A stretch of 64,000 nt of DNA from Sulfurimonas sp. UBA2011 (lineage in GTDB: Bacteria > Campylobacterota > Campylobacteria > Campylobacterales > Sulfurimonadaceae). The position numbers and the translations under genes were made by a program. Each line of letters begins with the position of its first letter. Positions within the stretch are counted from its first letter, which is position 1. Below the pieces are notes generated by a model. It had not been told where the DNA came from. It ran no database searches and saw only the letters and a program-made list of their open reading frames with translations. Below are positions 15,701 to 23,939 of the stretch, piece after piece. The stretch lies in assembly GCA_002335055.1 (NCBI GenBank), contig DDCH01000007.1:12978-76977 (forward strand), in the 5' to 3' direction.

Positions 15701-17148
15701 TATATTTCCTCTTCTATTGTGTGTACACCTATCGATTTATCTCTTGAGAGTGCCCCTAGGACTATCTCTTTAGCAGTTAATAAGCGAAATTTCAACAGTG
15801 TACCTATTTTTTCATTCAAAAGAACATTAATTGACTCTAGTGCATCGTTTAACCCTCTTTTTGTACGAATAATAGATACATTTTCCCACATTATCCGTCT
15901 AAGTTGATTTTTCTTTGCCTTATCTTCTTTTCGGCTCATGATATTTTGTGATACCTCAAACTCTAGAAACTCTTTTTCTTTTGTATCTAAAAGAATCTCT
16001 TCTACTGCTTGTGCTGCAAAAACTAAACCTTCTAAAAGAGAGTTTGAAGCTAGCCGATTTGCTCCATGAACACGAGTGGAAGCAACTTCTCCAATTGCAT
16101 AGAGGTTTTTTACACTTGGGACACGACCTTTTAAATCAGTTCGAATACCACCTATTGCATAATGAAATGCAGGAGATATAGGTACTCTAACATGTGGTAC
16201 ATCATAACCCATACCTTTTAAATAATGAGAGATATTTGGAAAACGATGTTCAAAGTATTTTTCATCAAAGTTTTTAAATACTAGATAATTATTCATACCT
16301 GTCTTTTTTTTATGGAGGTAGATAGACTTGCTTACTATATCCCTAGAGGCTAACTCTCCACGTTTATCATAATCAAATAAAAAACGCTTTCCACTCTCAT
16401 CTTCTATAGTTGCACCTTCACCTCTTAGTGCCTCTGTTAAAAGCATTTTTTGGGCATTATCACTATTTACAAAAACAGTTGGATGAAACTGTAACATTTC
16501 CATTCTATCAAGAGCTATTCCTTTCTCAACACATAAACCCTGAATATCTGCACTAATACAAGGAGCATTTGTATGATACTCATATAAAGAACCCACTCCT
16601 CCACTTGCAATTATGATATCTTTTGCATAAATATTTCTACTTTGTCTATGGTCTAAAACAGTGACACCATAACAGACACCATCTTTTATTAGTAAATCCA
16701 CTACTCTTGCATCCCCAAGCATAGCGTGAGGGTTATGCGAGAGTAAAAAGTAGTGTAAGTATCTCCCCGTTGCATCACCGCCAGCATGAAGTATTCTCTC
16801 ACATGAGTGTGCTGCTTCTTTTGTGTAAAGCAGTTCTCCGTTTTCATCAGTATCAAACTTAAAACCATTTTTTACTAAATCATCAATAGCCTCACGAGAA
16901 AACTGTGACAGAACTTTTACCGCTTCCTCATCACATAAACCATCACCTGCATCAAGAGTATCTTGCATATGGGCAGGGATATCTGCTGTATCTCTTGCTA
17001 ATGCCACTCCTCCTTGTGCATAAAATGTATTACACTTAAAAGTTTCTCGTTTATTAATTATAAGAACTTTTTTATCTTTAGGTAATTTCATTGCCGCATA
17101 AAGACCAGCAACTCCAGCTCCAATTATTATCACATCGTATTTAAACAT
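15700..17148 (-). CDS. nadB: L-aspartate oxidase
   Basis: A flavoenzyme that oxidises aspartate to iminoaspartate for NAD synthesis. The 482 residues begin with the FAD-binding GAGVAGLYAAM (about 10-20). The succinate dehydrogenase/fumarate reductase-type flavoprotein blocks follow: YAQGGVALA, HAGGDATGRYLH, GEALRGEGA-like LTEALRGEGATIEDESG, and GGIRTDLKGRVPSVKNLYAIGE with HGANRLASNSLLEGLVFA. It is somewhat shorter than the E. coli enzyme (540). It shares single-base junctions with the lipoprotein gene upstream and nhaD downstream. Confidence 0.95.
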   Translation of the reverse strand: MFKYDVIIIGAGVAGLYAAMKLPKDKKVLIINKRETFKCNTFYAQGGVALARDTADIPAHMQDTLDAGDGLCDEEAVKVLSQFSREAIDDLVKNGFKFDTDENGELLYTKEAAHSCERILHAGGDATGRYLHYFLLSHNPHAMLGDARVVDLLIKDGVCYGVTVLDHRQSRNIYAKDIIIASGGVGSLYEYHTNAPCISADIQGLCVEKGIALDRMEMLQFHPTVFVNSDNAQKMLLTEALRGEGATIEDESGKRFLFDYDKRGELASRDIVSKSIYLHKKKTGMNNYLVFKNFDEKYFEHRFPNISHYLKGMGYDVPHVRVPISPAFHYAIGGIRTDLKGRVPSVKNLYAIGEVASTRVHGANRLASNSLLEGLVFAAQAVEEILLDTKEKEFLEFEVSQNIMSRKEDKAKKNQLRRIMWENVSIIRTKRGLNDALESINVLLNEKIGTLLKFRLLTAKEIVLGALSRDKSIGVHTIEEEI

Positions 17149-17354
17149 TATTCACAACTCTCATTATTTTCATTTTTGATAATTTCTTTATTTTTTATAA
17201 TAAACTCGATATTTTGATCACCCTGAGGTGCTTCTTCTTCATAATATGGTGGGGCCTTGTATCCACACCCACTAAGACTAAACAAAAAGATTGCTATAAT
17301 TAGTATATGAAAACTACTCAAGACATACTTACTTCTATTCAACATAAACCTCAA
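17148..17354 (-). CDS. Small outer-membrane lipoprotein, LptM-like
   Basis: A 68-residue protein with a signal peptide and lipobox LSGC (lipidated C30), followed by GYKAPPYYEE. In LptM (YifL) the mature start is CGxKGPLY, and the pattern here is close. LptM helps LptD maturation in E. coli; a similar role here would be inference, although lptD is present at 7-9 kb. The stop/start junction with nadB is one base. The 5' end overlaps the divergent DUF721-like gene by about 48 bp; no later start would keep the signal peptide. Confidence 0.65.
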   Translation of the reverse strand: MRFMLNRSKYVLSSFHILIIAIFLFSLSGCGYKAPPYYEEEAPQGDQNIEFIIKNKEIIKNENNESCE

Positions 17355-17780
17355 TTTAAAAAAATTTTACACCACAAGTGCATTAACAAACTCCTTTCAA
17401 CAATTCTTCCAGCTATTAGAAGAAACATTAAACATGGATATATTAACAAAAATGTCTTTTATATTATTATAACAGCTGCACTTAATAAATATGACAAGGA
17501 TAATATTATAAAAACCATTAAAGGTGTTTTAAATTCTCCCATGATTCTAAAATCAGAACGCTTTATTGAGTGTGACGATATGAATATTGAAGATGTAATA
17601 GTTTATATTGACCATAAACCAAAAATGGAGACCGATTTACACATTACATGTACACATAAAATCACTTACACAGAAAGAGCAAGTGGTAATATAAACATAG
17701 ATATCAAAGATGAGAAACTCCATGCCCTAGCTCAAAATATACAAGAGATTATTAAAAAAGAGCACAATGAACCTTCTTGA
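17307..17780 (+). CDS. DUF721 (DciA-like) family protein
   Basis: A 157-residue basic protein upstream of uvrC, overlapping it by 14 bp. The N-terminal two thirds (tandem helices, then HGYINKNVFYIIITAALNKYD and a strand-rich part) resembles DUF721 proteins by layout. DUF721 includes DciA, the helicase-loading partner of DnaB in many bacteria. I base this on overall pattern rather than a diagnostic motif, so the family is tentative. Its start lies inside the 5' end of the divergent lipoprotein gene. Confidence 0.5.
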   Translation: MKTTQDILTSIQHKPQFKKILHHKCINKLLSTILPAIRRNIKHGYINKNVFYIIITAALNKYDKDNIIKTIKGVLNSPMILKSERFIECDDMNIEDVIVYIDHKPKMETDLHITCTHKITYTERASGNINIDIKDEKLHALAQNIQEIIKKEHNEPS

Positions 17781-19569
17781 TACTATAAAACAATTACCAG
17801 CTTCACCCGGGGTCTATCAGTATTTTGATAAAGATGGACACATACTTTATATTGGTAAAGCAAAAAACCTTAGTAACCGAGTAAAAAGTTATTGGCAGTT
17901 TACTCCTGAGTTACAAGCAAATAAAACACTCTCTTTACGTATTAAAAGAATGATAGAACAGACAGTATCCCTAAACTATATTGTCGTCAATAGTGAGCAT
18001 GATGCTCTTATACTTGAAAACTCTCTTATTAAACAACTCAACCCAAAGTATAATATTTTACTCCGTGATGATAAGACCTATCCTTACATATACATAGATA
18101 ATAATGAGAAATACCCTCGTTTTGAGATTACTCGAAAGATAATAAATTCTAAAGATATCACATATTTTGGTCCCTACTCTGTTGGTGCTAGAGATATTTT
18201 GGACTCTGTATATGAGATATGTAAACTCGTACAGAAAAAGTCTTGTCTTAAGTCACATAAACTTTGCCTCTATCATCAGATTGATAAATGTCTTGGTCCT
18301 TGTGAACTTCCAGTTAGTAAAGAAAGGTATACAGAGGAAGTAGATTTAGCAACAAAACTTATTAAAAATAAAAATGTACTTATTAAAAGTTTACAAGGAA
18401 AAATGGAGTTTTATGCACAAGAGATGCGTTTTGAAGAAGCCGGAGAGCTCAGAGATAGGATAGAACGAATTAGTCGTTCAGAGATTAAGAGTGAAATTGA
18501 TTTTGCAAGTAATGAAAACTACGATATTTTTGTTGTACAAAACTCTCTAAGTCGAGCAGTAGTCGTGAGAATTTTTATGCGTAATGGTAAGATAATATCT
18601 TCTTCACATGATTTTATAAATATAAATGAGAGTTATTTTGAAGATGAACTCTATTATCGAGCCTTACTGGACTACTATAAAGAAGAAAAACCACCAATCA
18701 TTGCTCCTATACTGATAGCTAAAGAAATTGAAGGGCTTGATGCTATACAAAAGCACCTTACAGGTATATTTGAGAAAAAGGCAAATATTTCAGTGCCTCT
18801 ACGTTCTAAACGCAAGGACTTAATCACACTTGCCCTCTTAAACGCAACAGAACTTCTTAAACGAGATAAAAGAACAGACCATACTAAGATTCCATTAGAG
18901 ATGCAGGAACTATGTACTTTAGAAAAGATTCCCTCTAGGGTTGAAGTCTTTGATAACTCACATATGTCTGGTGTTGCAACCGTTGGAGCAATGATAGTCT
19001 ATGAGGATGGTAAGTTTGATAAAGGTTCTTACAGAACTTATCATTTGGATGCTAAGGATGAGTATGGACAGATGCGTGAAACACTATCACGTCGGGTTGC
19101 AAGTTTTAGTAAAAATTCTCCCCCTGATTTATGGATACTTGATGGTGGAGCTACTCTCTTAAAACTTGCCTTAGATATTTTGTCTTCCAATGCCATCAAT
19201 CTTGATGTAATAGCAATATCAAAAGAAAAAATAGACTCCAAAACACATAGGGCAAAAGGTAAGGCAAATGATATACTTTATACACAAAGTAATATTTTTA
19301 GACTTCAAAATAGTGATAAACGATTACAGTGGGCACAAAATCTAAGAGATGAAGCACATAGAAGTGCCATTACATTTCATAAAAAAACAAAACTCAAACT
19401 TGATAAAGAAAGTAATCTTCTTAACTTAAACGGGATATCACAAGCAAAAGTTCAAAAACTACTCAAAATATTTGGAACTTTTGGTGAACTAAAAAATGCT
19501 TCATTTGAGGAAATAAGTGCAGTTTTAAATACAAAAGATGCAAAAAACATTAAAAATTATTATAAATAA
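17767..19569 (+). CDS. uvrC: Excinuclease ABC subunit C
   Basis: UvrC makes the two incisions around a bulky DNA lesion after UvrA/UvrB loading. The 600 residues show the GIY-YIG nuclease (SPGVYQYFDKDG and HILYIGKAKNL, about 12-35), the UVR segment for UvrB binding (LQGKMEFYAQEMRFEEAGELRDRI, about 210), the RNase H-like C-terminal nuclease (VFDNSHMSG about 395 and WILDGG) and the final helix-hairpin-helix pair (LNLNGISQAKVQKLLKIFGTF). Confidence 0.97.
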   Translation: MNLLDTIKQLPASPGVYQYFDKDGHILYIGKAKNLSNRVKSYWQFTPELQANKTLSLRIKRMIEQTVSLNYIVVNSEHDALILENSLIKQLNPKYNILLRDDKTYPYIYIDNNEKYPRFEITRKIINSKDITYFGPYSVGARDILDSVYEICKLVQKKSCLKSHKLCLYHQIDKCLGPCELPVSKERYTEEVDLATKLIKNKNVLIKSLQGKMEFYAQEMRFEEAGELRDRIERISRSEIKSEIDFASNENYDIFVVQNSLSRAVVVRIFMRNGKIISSSHDFININESYFEDELYYRALLDYYKEEKPPIIAPILIAKEIEGLDAIQKHLTGIFEKKANISVPLRSKRKDLITLALLNATELLKRDKRTDHTKIPLEMQELCTLEKIPSRVEVFDNSHMSGVATVGAMIVYEDGKFDKGSYRTYHLDAKDEYGQMRETLSRRVASFSKNSPPDLWILDGGATLLKLALDILSSNAINLDVIAISKEKIDSKTHRAKGKANDILYTQSNIFRLQNSDKRLQWAQNLRDEAHRSAITFHKKTKLKLDKESNLLNLNGISQAKVQKLLKIFGTFGELKNASFEEISAVLNTKDAKNIKNYYK

Positions 19570-19711
19570 GTATTATTTAGCTTTGTTTATGATATATTTA
19601 TATTTATTATAGTTATTTAAGATTTTTAATGAAACCTATTAGAAATGAAGAACTTATGAAAAAGATAGCAACTGTAATCGTCTAAAATAACTAGGGAGAG
19701 AATCTCCTTAG

Positions 19712-19735
19712 AACAAGTCTAAACTAAGACTTGTT
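19712..19735. terminator. Hairpin terminator shared by uvrC and lon
   Basis: AACAAGTCT and AGACTTGTT pair perfectly (9 bp) around AAACTA. The hairpin overlaps the last codons and stop of lon on the minus strand and lies after uvrC on the plus strand, where it is followed by TTTAAT. It suits a two-way terminator of convergent genes. Confidence 0.6.
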
Positions 19736-22136
19736 TTAATACCTCTTCAATACGAGTCACTCCTACTATTTCCATAGTATTTCTTACTTCTTTTGGAATA
19801 TCTTCTAAGTCACGGTCATAATTCTTTGCAGGAATTAAAACTTTTGTCATACCCGCTTTATGTGCCGCAATTAGTTTTTCTCTGAGTCCACCAATAGGTA
19901 ATGCATCGCCACTCAGTGATACTTCACCAGTCATAGCAATCTCAGAACGAACTTTCTTACCACTTAATATAGAAGCGATAACACAACACATAGCTAAACC
20001 TGCACTAGGCCCATCTTTTGGAGTTGCACCATCAGGAACATGGATATGAAGATCATAACGCTTGTAGACCTCACTAGGATCCATTTTAACATCATCTTCT
20101 TTTTCTTTAAATGTCATAGGAATCTGATCAGCTGCTATTTTTAACTTTCTTGTATCGATAAGAGTTTTTACAACACTCATAGCAATTCTTGCTGATTCCT
20201 TCATTACATCACCAAGACTTCCTGTAAGTTGCATACCGCCCTTACCTTTAATTCGAATAGACTCAAGTTTAAGGACATCTCCACCAACAGCAGTCCAAGC
20301 AAGACCATTTACAACACCAATTACAGGAATTTTATCAGTTTTTTCTATTTCAAATACCGACTTATCAAAAAATTCTTTTAAGTTTTTGAGTGTAACTGAA
20401 ACTTTTTCTGTCTTTGTGTTTTGCAAGATACTTTGTGCTGCTTTACGACTCATATCTGCTATGCGACGTCTAAGATTACGAACACCAGCTTCACGTGTAT
20501 AACTATGAATGAGTTCTCTTAATGCAGGTTTAGAGATACCAAGTTCACTTTTCTTCAGACCATGTTTTTTAAGCTCTTGAGGTATAAGATAACGCGATGC
20601 GATTTCAAATTTCTCTTGTGGTGTATATGAACTTACAGCGATAAACTCCATTCTATCACGAAGTGGTGCTGGAATACGTCCAACATCATTTGCTGTTGCA
20701 ATAAAAATTGCATTTGAGAGGTCAAGATTAAAGTTTAGGTAATAATCTCTAAACTCATGATTTTGTTCAGGATCAAGTATCTCTAAAAGTGCTGCTGTTG
20801 GATCACCATGACTAGAACGAGAAACTTTATCTATCTCATCTAAAACAATAACGGGGTTCATCTTCTTTGCATCAATTAAACCTTGAGTGATACGTCCAGG
20901 CATAGCTCCTACATAAGTTCTACGATGACCACGAAGTTCATTTACATCTTCAAGTCCACCTAATGCTATACGGATAAGAGGACGTTTAAGTGCTTTAGCG
21001 ATGGAGTTAGCAAGTGAAGTTTTACCAACACCCGGAGGTCCACTAAAACAAAGGATAGCCCCTGCAGTTTTTTTATTACTTATACCGCGAAGTTCAAGTA
21101 ATTCTTTAACTGCAAAGTACTCAACTATGCGTTTTTTTGGTTTATCTAATGAAAAGTGGTCTTTATCAAGTTGTGCTTGCACATTATCTATATGTAAAGA
21201 CTTCTTAGAAAGATTTCCAAAAGGTATATCTAAAACCCAGTCAAGATATGTTTGAGTCATAGAAGCATCAGAAGAGTCAGGATGCATACGTGCGAAACGC
21301 TCTAGTTGCTTGTTTACTTCTTTATATGCATCAGTATTCATTTTTTTCTTTTTAGCTTCTAGTTTAGCTCTGTACTCTTCTATCTCTTCATCTCGTGAGC
21401 TATCTGTTCCTAACTCTTTTTGAATCTGCTTGAGTTGTTCTTTTAAGAAGTACTCTTTATTCACTTTTTCTATATGAGTATGCACTTTTGTACGTATCTC
21501 TTTTTGAAGTTTATTTGCTTCTATCTGCTCTATAAGATAGTCGATAAGGTCTAAAAATCTTTTTTCAGTATCTAACTCCATAAAAAGAGTATATGCCTGC
21601 TCTTTTTTGAGCTTTACACTTGAACATATCAAATCAATGATACGGTTGTGGTCATGATTTTCTTCTATAGTACGAAGTAAATCAGGTGGGAAGTAACTAC
21701 TCACAGCAGAGAGTGTTCTAACTTTCTCTCGTACTACTTCTAAAATAGCATCTATCTTAAGTGTATGTACTTCTGTCGCTTCTATAATATCTACATGAGC
21801 TATTAGAGGGTCTTTTGAGACCTCATTAATACTTTTAGCACGTGCTAGTCCTTGAAAAAGAACCTTAACACGACCATCAGGGAGAGCAACTTTTCGCATG
21901 ATAGAACCAACAACACCAGCATCATAAAGTGAGTCATAGTCTCGTTCACCCTCTTTACCTGTTTTTGTTGTACATACAATGACTAAAGAGTTATCCTCTA
22001 TAGCTTTTGTTGCCGCCTTTATATTTTTTTCATCACTTAAAAAAAGTGGACTGATCATAAACGGGTATAAAAAAAGTTCGTCTTCTGCGATAACTGGTAT
22101 ATCTGCTGGAAATTTTCCATAATTACTTAGTGTCAT
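19719..22136 (-). CDS. lon: ATP-dependent protease Lon
   Basis: A cytoplasmic AAA+ serine protease that degrades damaged and regulatory proteins. The 805 residues contain the N-terminal LON substrate domain (PVIAEDELFLYPFMISPLF), coiled coil around 190-260, an AAA+ module with Walker A FSGPPGVGKTS and Walker B NPVIVLDEIDK, and the C-terminal peptidase with catalytic S711 in KDGPSAG and K754 (the same 43-residue spacing as in E. coli). bamD is 24 bp upstream; the bamD-lon order also occurs in Campylobacter. Confidence 0.97.
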   Translation of the reverse strand: MTLSNYGKFPADIPVIAEDELFLYPFMISPLFLSDEKNIKAATKAIEDNSLVIVCTTKTGKEGERDYDSLYDAGVVGSIMRKVALPDGRVKVLFQGLARAKSINEVSKDPLIAHVDIIEATEVHTLKIDAILEVVREKVRTLSAVSSYFPPDLLRTIEENHDHNRIIDLICSSVKLKKEQAYTLFMELDTEKRFLDLIDYLIEQIEANKLQKEIRTKVHTHIEKVNKEYFLKEQLKQIQKELGTDSSRDEEIEEYRAKLEAKKKKMNTDAYKEVNKQLERFARMHPDSSDASMTQTYLDWVLDIPFGNLSKKSLHIDNVQAQLDKDHFSLDKPKKRIVEYFAVKELLELRGISNKKTAGAILCFSGPPGVGKTSLANSIAKALKRPLIRIALGGLEDVNELRGHRRTYVGAMPGRITQGLIDAKKMNPVIVLDEIDKVSRSSHGDPTAALLEILDPEQNHEFRDYYLNFNLDLSNAIFIATANDVGRIPAPLRDRMEFIAVSSYTPQEKFEIASRYLIPQELKKHGLKKSELGISKPALRELIHSYTREAGVRNLRRRIADMSRKAAQSILQNTKTEKVSVTLKNLKEFFDKSVFEIEKTDKIPVIGVVNGLAWTAVGGDVLKLESIRIKGKGGMQLTGSLGDVMKESARIAMSVVKTLIDTRKLKIAADQIPMTFKEKEDDVKMDPSEVYKRYDLHIHVPDGATPKDGPSAGLAMCCVIASILSGKKVRSEIAMTGEVSLSGDALPIGGLREKLIAAHKAGMTKVLIPAKNYDRDLEDIPKEVRNTMEIVGVTRIEEVLKQVLV

Positions 22137-22160
22137 AAAATTGTATCCTTTATTAAAAAA

Positions 22161-22901
22161 TTATTTGTTTGATTCTTCATTGTCTGAGATTGAGTTGCGA
22201 GAAACAACACTTCTTGTGTCTGGTATAAGGTAACCATACCAACTCTCTCCTCCATCACCTTCAAACCATGCTTTGTACCAAGGTGAATTTGCACGTTCAA
22301 TCTCACTCCACACTATCCATGCTTGTGGTTTAATAGCCTTATAATAAGCGGCACTTTTGGGTTTATCTATACGTGCATAAAGAGAAGCAATTGTTTCATT
22401 TAACGCAGCATCTGCCATGTAAAGGTTAGTAGCCATGGTATCTACTATACTATAGTACATAGAGTTAGGATAAGTTCTTTTAAAATTTTCAGACTCCGTT
22501 ATAGCTTCAGCTATAAGAACTTGGTCGCGACGAGGATTAGGTAATGCCATATACTTTGCTTTGATCTTTAAAAACTCTGCAAATTCTTTCTCATTTGAAT
22601 TTGCATAGCGTTTAACATACTCATCTAAAAAATGTTCCGTTAAAAGATACTCTTCATAATACATATGAGTAATAGCAAGTATCATCGTAGCTTCTGGTAA
22701 AAGTGAAGACCCAATATGCTCACCTTGAAGTGATGAGTAATAGTTATCAGCCTTATCAATACTTCCCTCAGAGATGGACTCAATAATCTTAGCATACCAA
22801 TACACCGCCGGTTTGTTGTACTCCTCAAGTTCTTTAGAACATGAGTTAAAAAAAAGTATAAAACTTGTAGCTAGTAGTAAGAGTCGCAGTTTAAATCTCA
22901 T
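22161..22901 (-). CDS. bamD: Outer-membrane assembly lipoprotein BamD
   Basis: BamD is the essential lipoprotein partner of BamA in folding outer-membrane barrels. The 246-residue protein has a signal peptide with lipidated C21 (FFNSC) and then tetratricopeptide-like helices: PAVYWYAKIIESISEGSIDKA, PEATMILAITHMYYEEYLLTEHFLDEYVKRY and YPNSMYYSIVDTM, matching the BamD pattern of a five-repeat domain. The last 60 residues are a polar extension. It lies directly upstream of lon. Confidence 0.85.
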   Translation of the reverse strand: MRFKLRLLLLATSFILFFNSCSKELEEYNKPAVYWYAKIIESISEGSIDKADNYYSSLQGEHIGSSLLPEATMILAITHMYYEEYLLTEHFLDEYVKRYANSNEKEFAEFLKIKAKYMALPNPRRDQVLIAEAITESENFKRTYPNSMYYSIVDTMATNLYMADAALNETIASLYARIDKPKSAAYYKAIKPQAWIVWSEIERANSPWYKAWFEGDGGESWYGYLIPDTRSVVSRNSISDNEESNK

Positions 22902-23030
22902 TGAATGTTTTCCTATTTGTTGTTGTAACTGTAATTTTATCTAAAAGATTAGTCTCTTTTATTAACTAAAGTGGATTCATCGATAATTAGCTTATATTTT
23001 AATAAATCAATAATTTAAATAACTATTTGT

Positions 23031-23046
23031 AATGTTTATAAACATT
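23031..23046. promoter_or_regulatory. 16-bp perfect palindrome in the bamD-hpf divergent region
   Basis: AATGTTTATAAACATT is a perfect palindrome in the 270-bp region between the divergent bamD and hpf sides. It may be an operator. The region is otherwise AT-rich and holds no gene I can support apart from the small ORF at 23175. Confidence 0.3.
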
Positions 23047-23174
23047 TTTTACTAAATTAAGACATTTTAAGTAAAAGTTAAGCTATGGAGTTGAATAATA
23101 GTGTTAATTGAGTAATGATTTGCAACTGAACCCTGTTTATGTGTGTATTTTTTTACTTTTTATAAGGAGACATT

Positions 23175-23357
23175 ATGAAAACTCTGCTAAAACTATTGTA
23201 TGCTCCCTTGTATTTTTTACTACTTTCTAGTAATGTGATTGCGGCAACAGTATATAGAAATGGAACACAAGATTTTGAGCTCATAAATTCTTTAGATTCA
23301 CAAAATATTATTTTTTCTAAACAATTTAACGCTATAATTTATCTATATCACAAATAA
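23175..23357 (+). CDS. Small hypothetical secreted peptide upstream of hpf
   Basis: A 60-codon frame with a good ribosome site (AAGGAGA, 6 bp before ATG). A classical signal peptide (MKTLLKLLYAPLYFLLLSSNVIAA, about residues 1-24) is followed by a short polar tail ending LYHK. It could be a small exported peptide or the remains of a longer gene whose tail was replaced. The probable hpf -10 box lies inside its last codons. No family recognised. Confidence 0.4.
   Translation: MKTLLKLLYAPLYFLLLSSNVIAATVYRNGTQDFELINSLDSQNIIFSKQFNAIIYLYHK
23333..23338 (+). promoter_or_regulatory. Probable -10 box for hpf
   Basis: TATAAT, about 30 bp before the hpf start codon and preceded by TTTAACGC. It lies within the end of the small upstream ORF. 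No convincing -35 box. Confidence 0.45.
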
Positions 23358-23368
23358 AGGATTAAATT

Positions 23369-23902
23369 ATGAATATTTCTCTAACAGGTAGACACTTAGA
23401 ACTTACAGATGCTATTAAAGCACATATGACTACATCGATTGAAACACTTAACAAGTTTAACTTAGAAATCATCTCTGTTAATGTTGTAGCATCCGCACAG
23501 ACTAAAAAGGGTAAAGAGCATTCAGTAGTTGAGTTCCTTATTAACCTTGCACATAAAAACTCTATAGTAATCAAACAAAATAGTGATGACTTATATGCTG
23601 CAATAGATATTGCAATCTCACGTGCTCAAAAAGCGATGCGTCGTATTCACGATAGAGAGAGTGACCATCAAAAAGTAGGTCTTAATGAAATTAAGGCTGA
23701 TAATGTTGATGTAAAATCAACTATAATAGATCTGGAAGATGAAATAGTTCCTGTTGAGCTTGAACTTTATAAACCACGTGAAGTAGAAGATGTTTTAACT
23801 GACTTAAAAGAGGGTAAACAACTGTTTGAAATTTTTATAGACCATGATGGAAAAACTCGTGTTCTTTACAAAAGAAACGATGCAAAGTTTGGACTCTATT
23901 AA
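23369..23902 (+). CDS. hpf: Ribosome hibernation promoting factor, long form
   Basis: Long HPF binds the 30S decoding region and dimerises 70S ribosomes into inactive 100S particles in stationary phase or starvation. The 177 residues have the N-terminal HPF/RaiA domain (MNISLTGRHLELTDAIKAHM, about 1-100), a linker, then the C-terminal dimerisation domain (about 120-177) typical of the long form (VDVLTDLKEGKQLFEIFID-like pattern and KRNDAKFGLY). The ribosome site is AAAGGA. The gene converges on recG with a hairpin between them. Confidence 0.93.
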   Translation: MNISLTGRHLELTDAIKAHMTTSIETLNKFNLEIISVNVVASAQTKKGKEHSVVEFLINLAHKNSIVIKQNSDDLYAAIDIAISRAQKAMRRIHDRESDHQKVGLNEIKADNVDVKSTIIDLEDEIVPVELELYKPREVEDVLTDLKEGKQLFEIFIDHDGKTRVLYKRNDAKFGLY

Positions 23903-23911
23903 TCAAAGTTA

Positions 23912-23935
23912 CTAAGAGGAACAAGTTCCTCTTAG
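23912..23935. terminator. Bidirectional terminator between hpf and recG
   Basis: CTAAGAGGAAC pairs with GTTCCTCTTAG, a perfect 11-bp stem with an AA centre. It lies exactly between the convergent hpf stop and the recG stop. Confidence 0.7.
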
Positions 23936-23939
23936 CATT

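Noticed and set aside
19629..19685. 18-codon frame after uvrC (MKPIRNEELMKK...)
   Set aside because: Too short, poor ribosome site, no partner gene; could be a relic but nothing recognisable.
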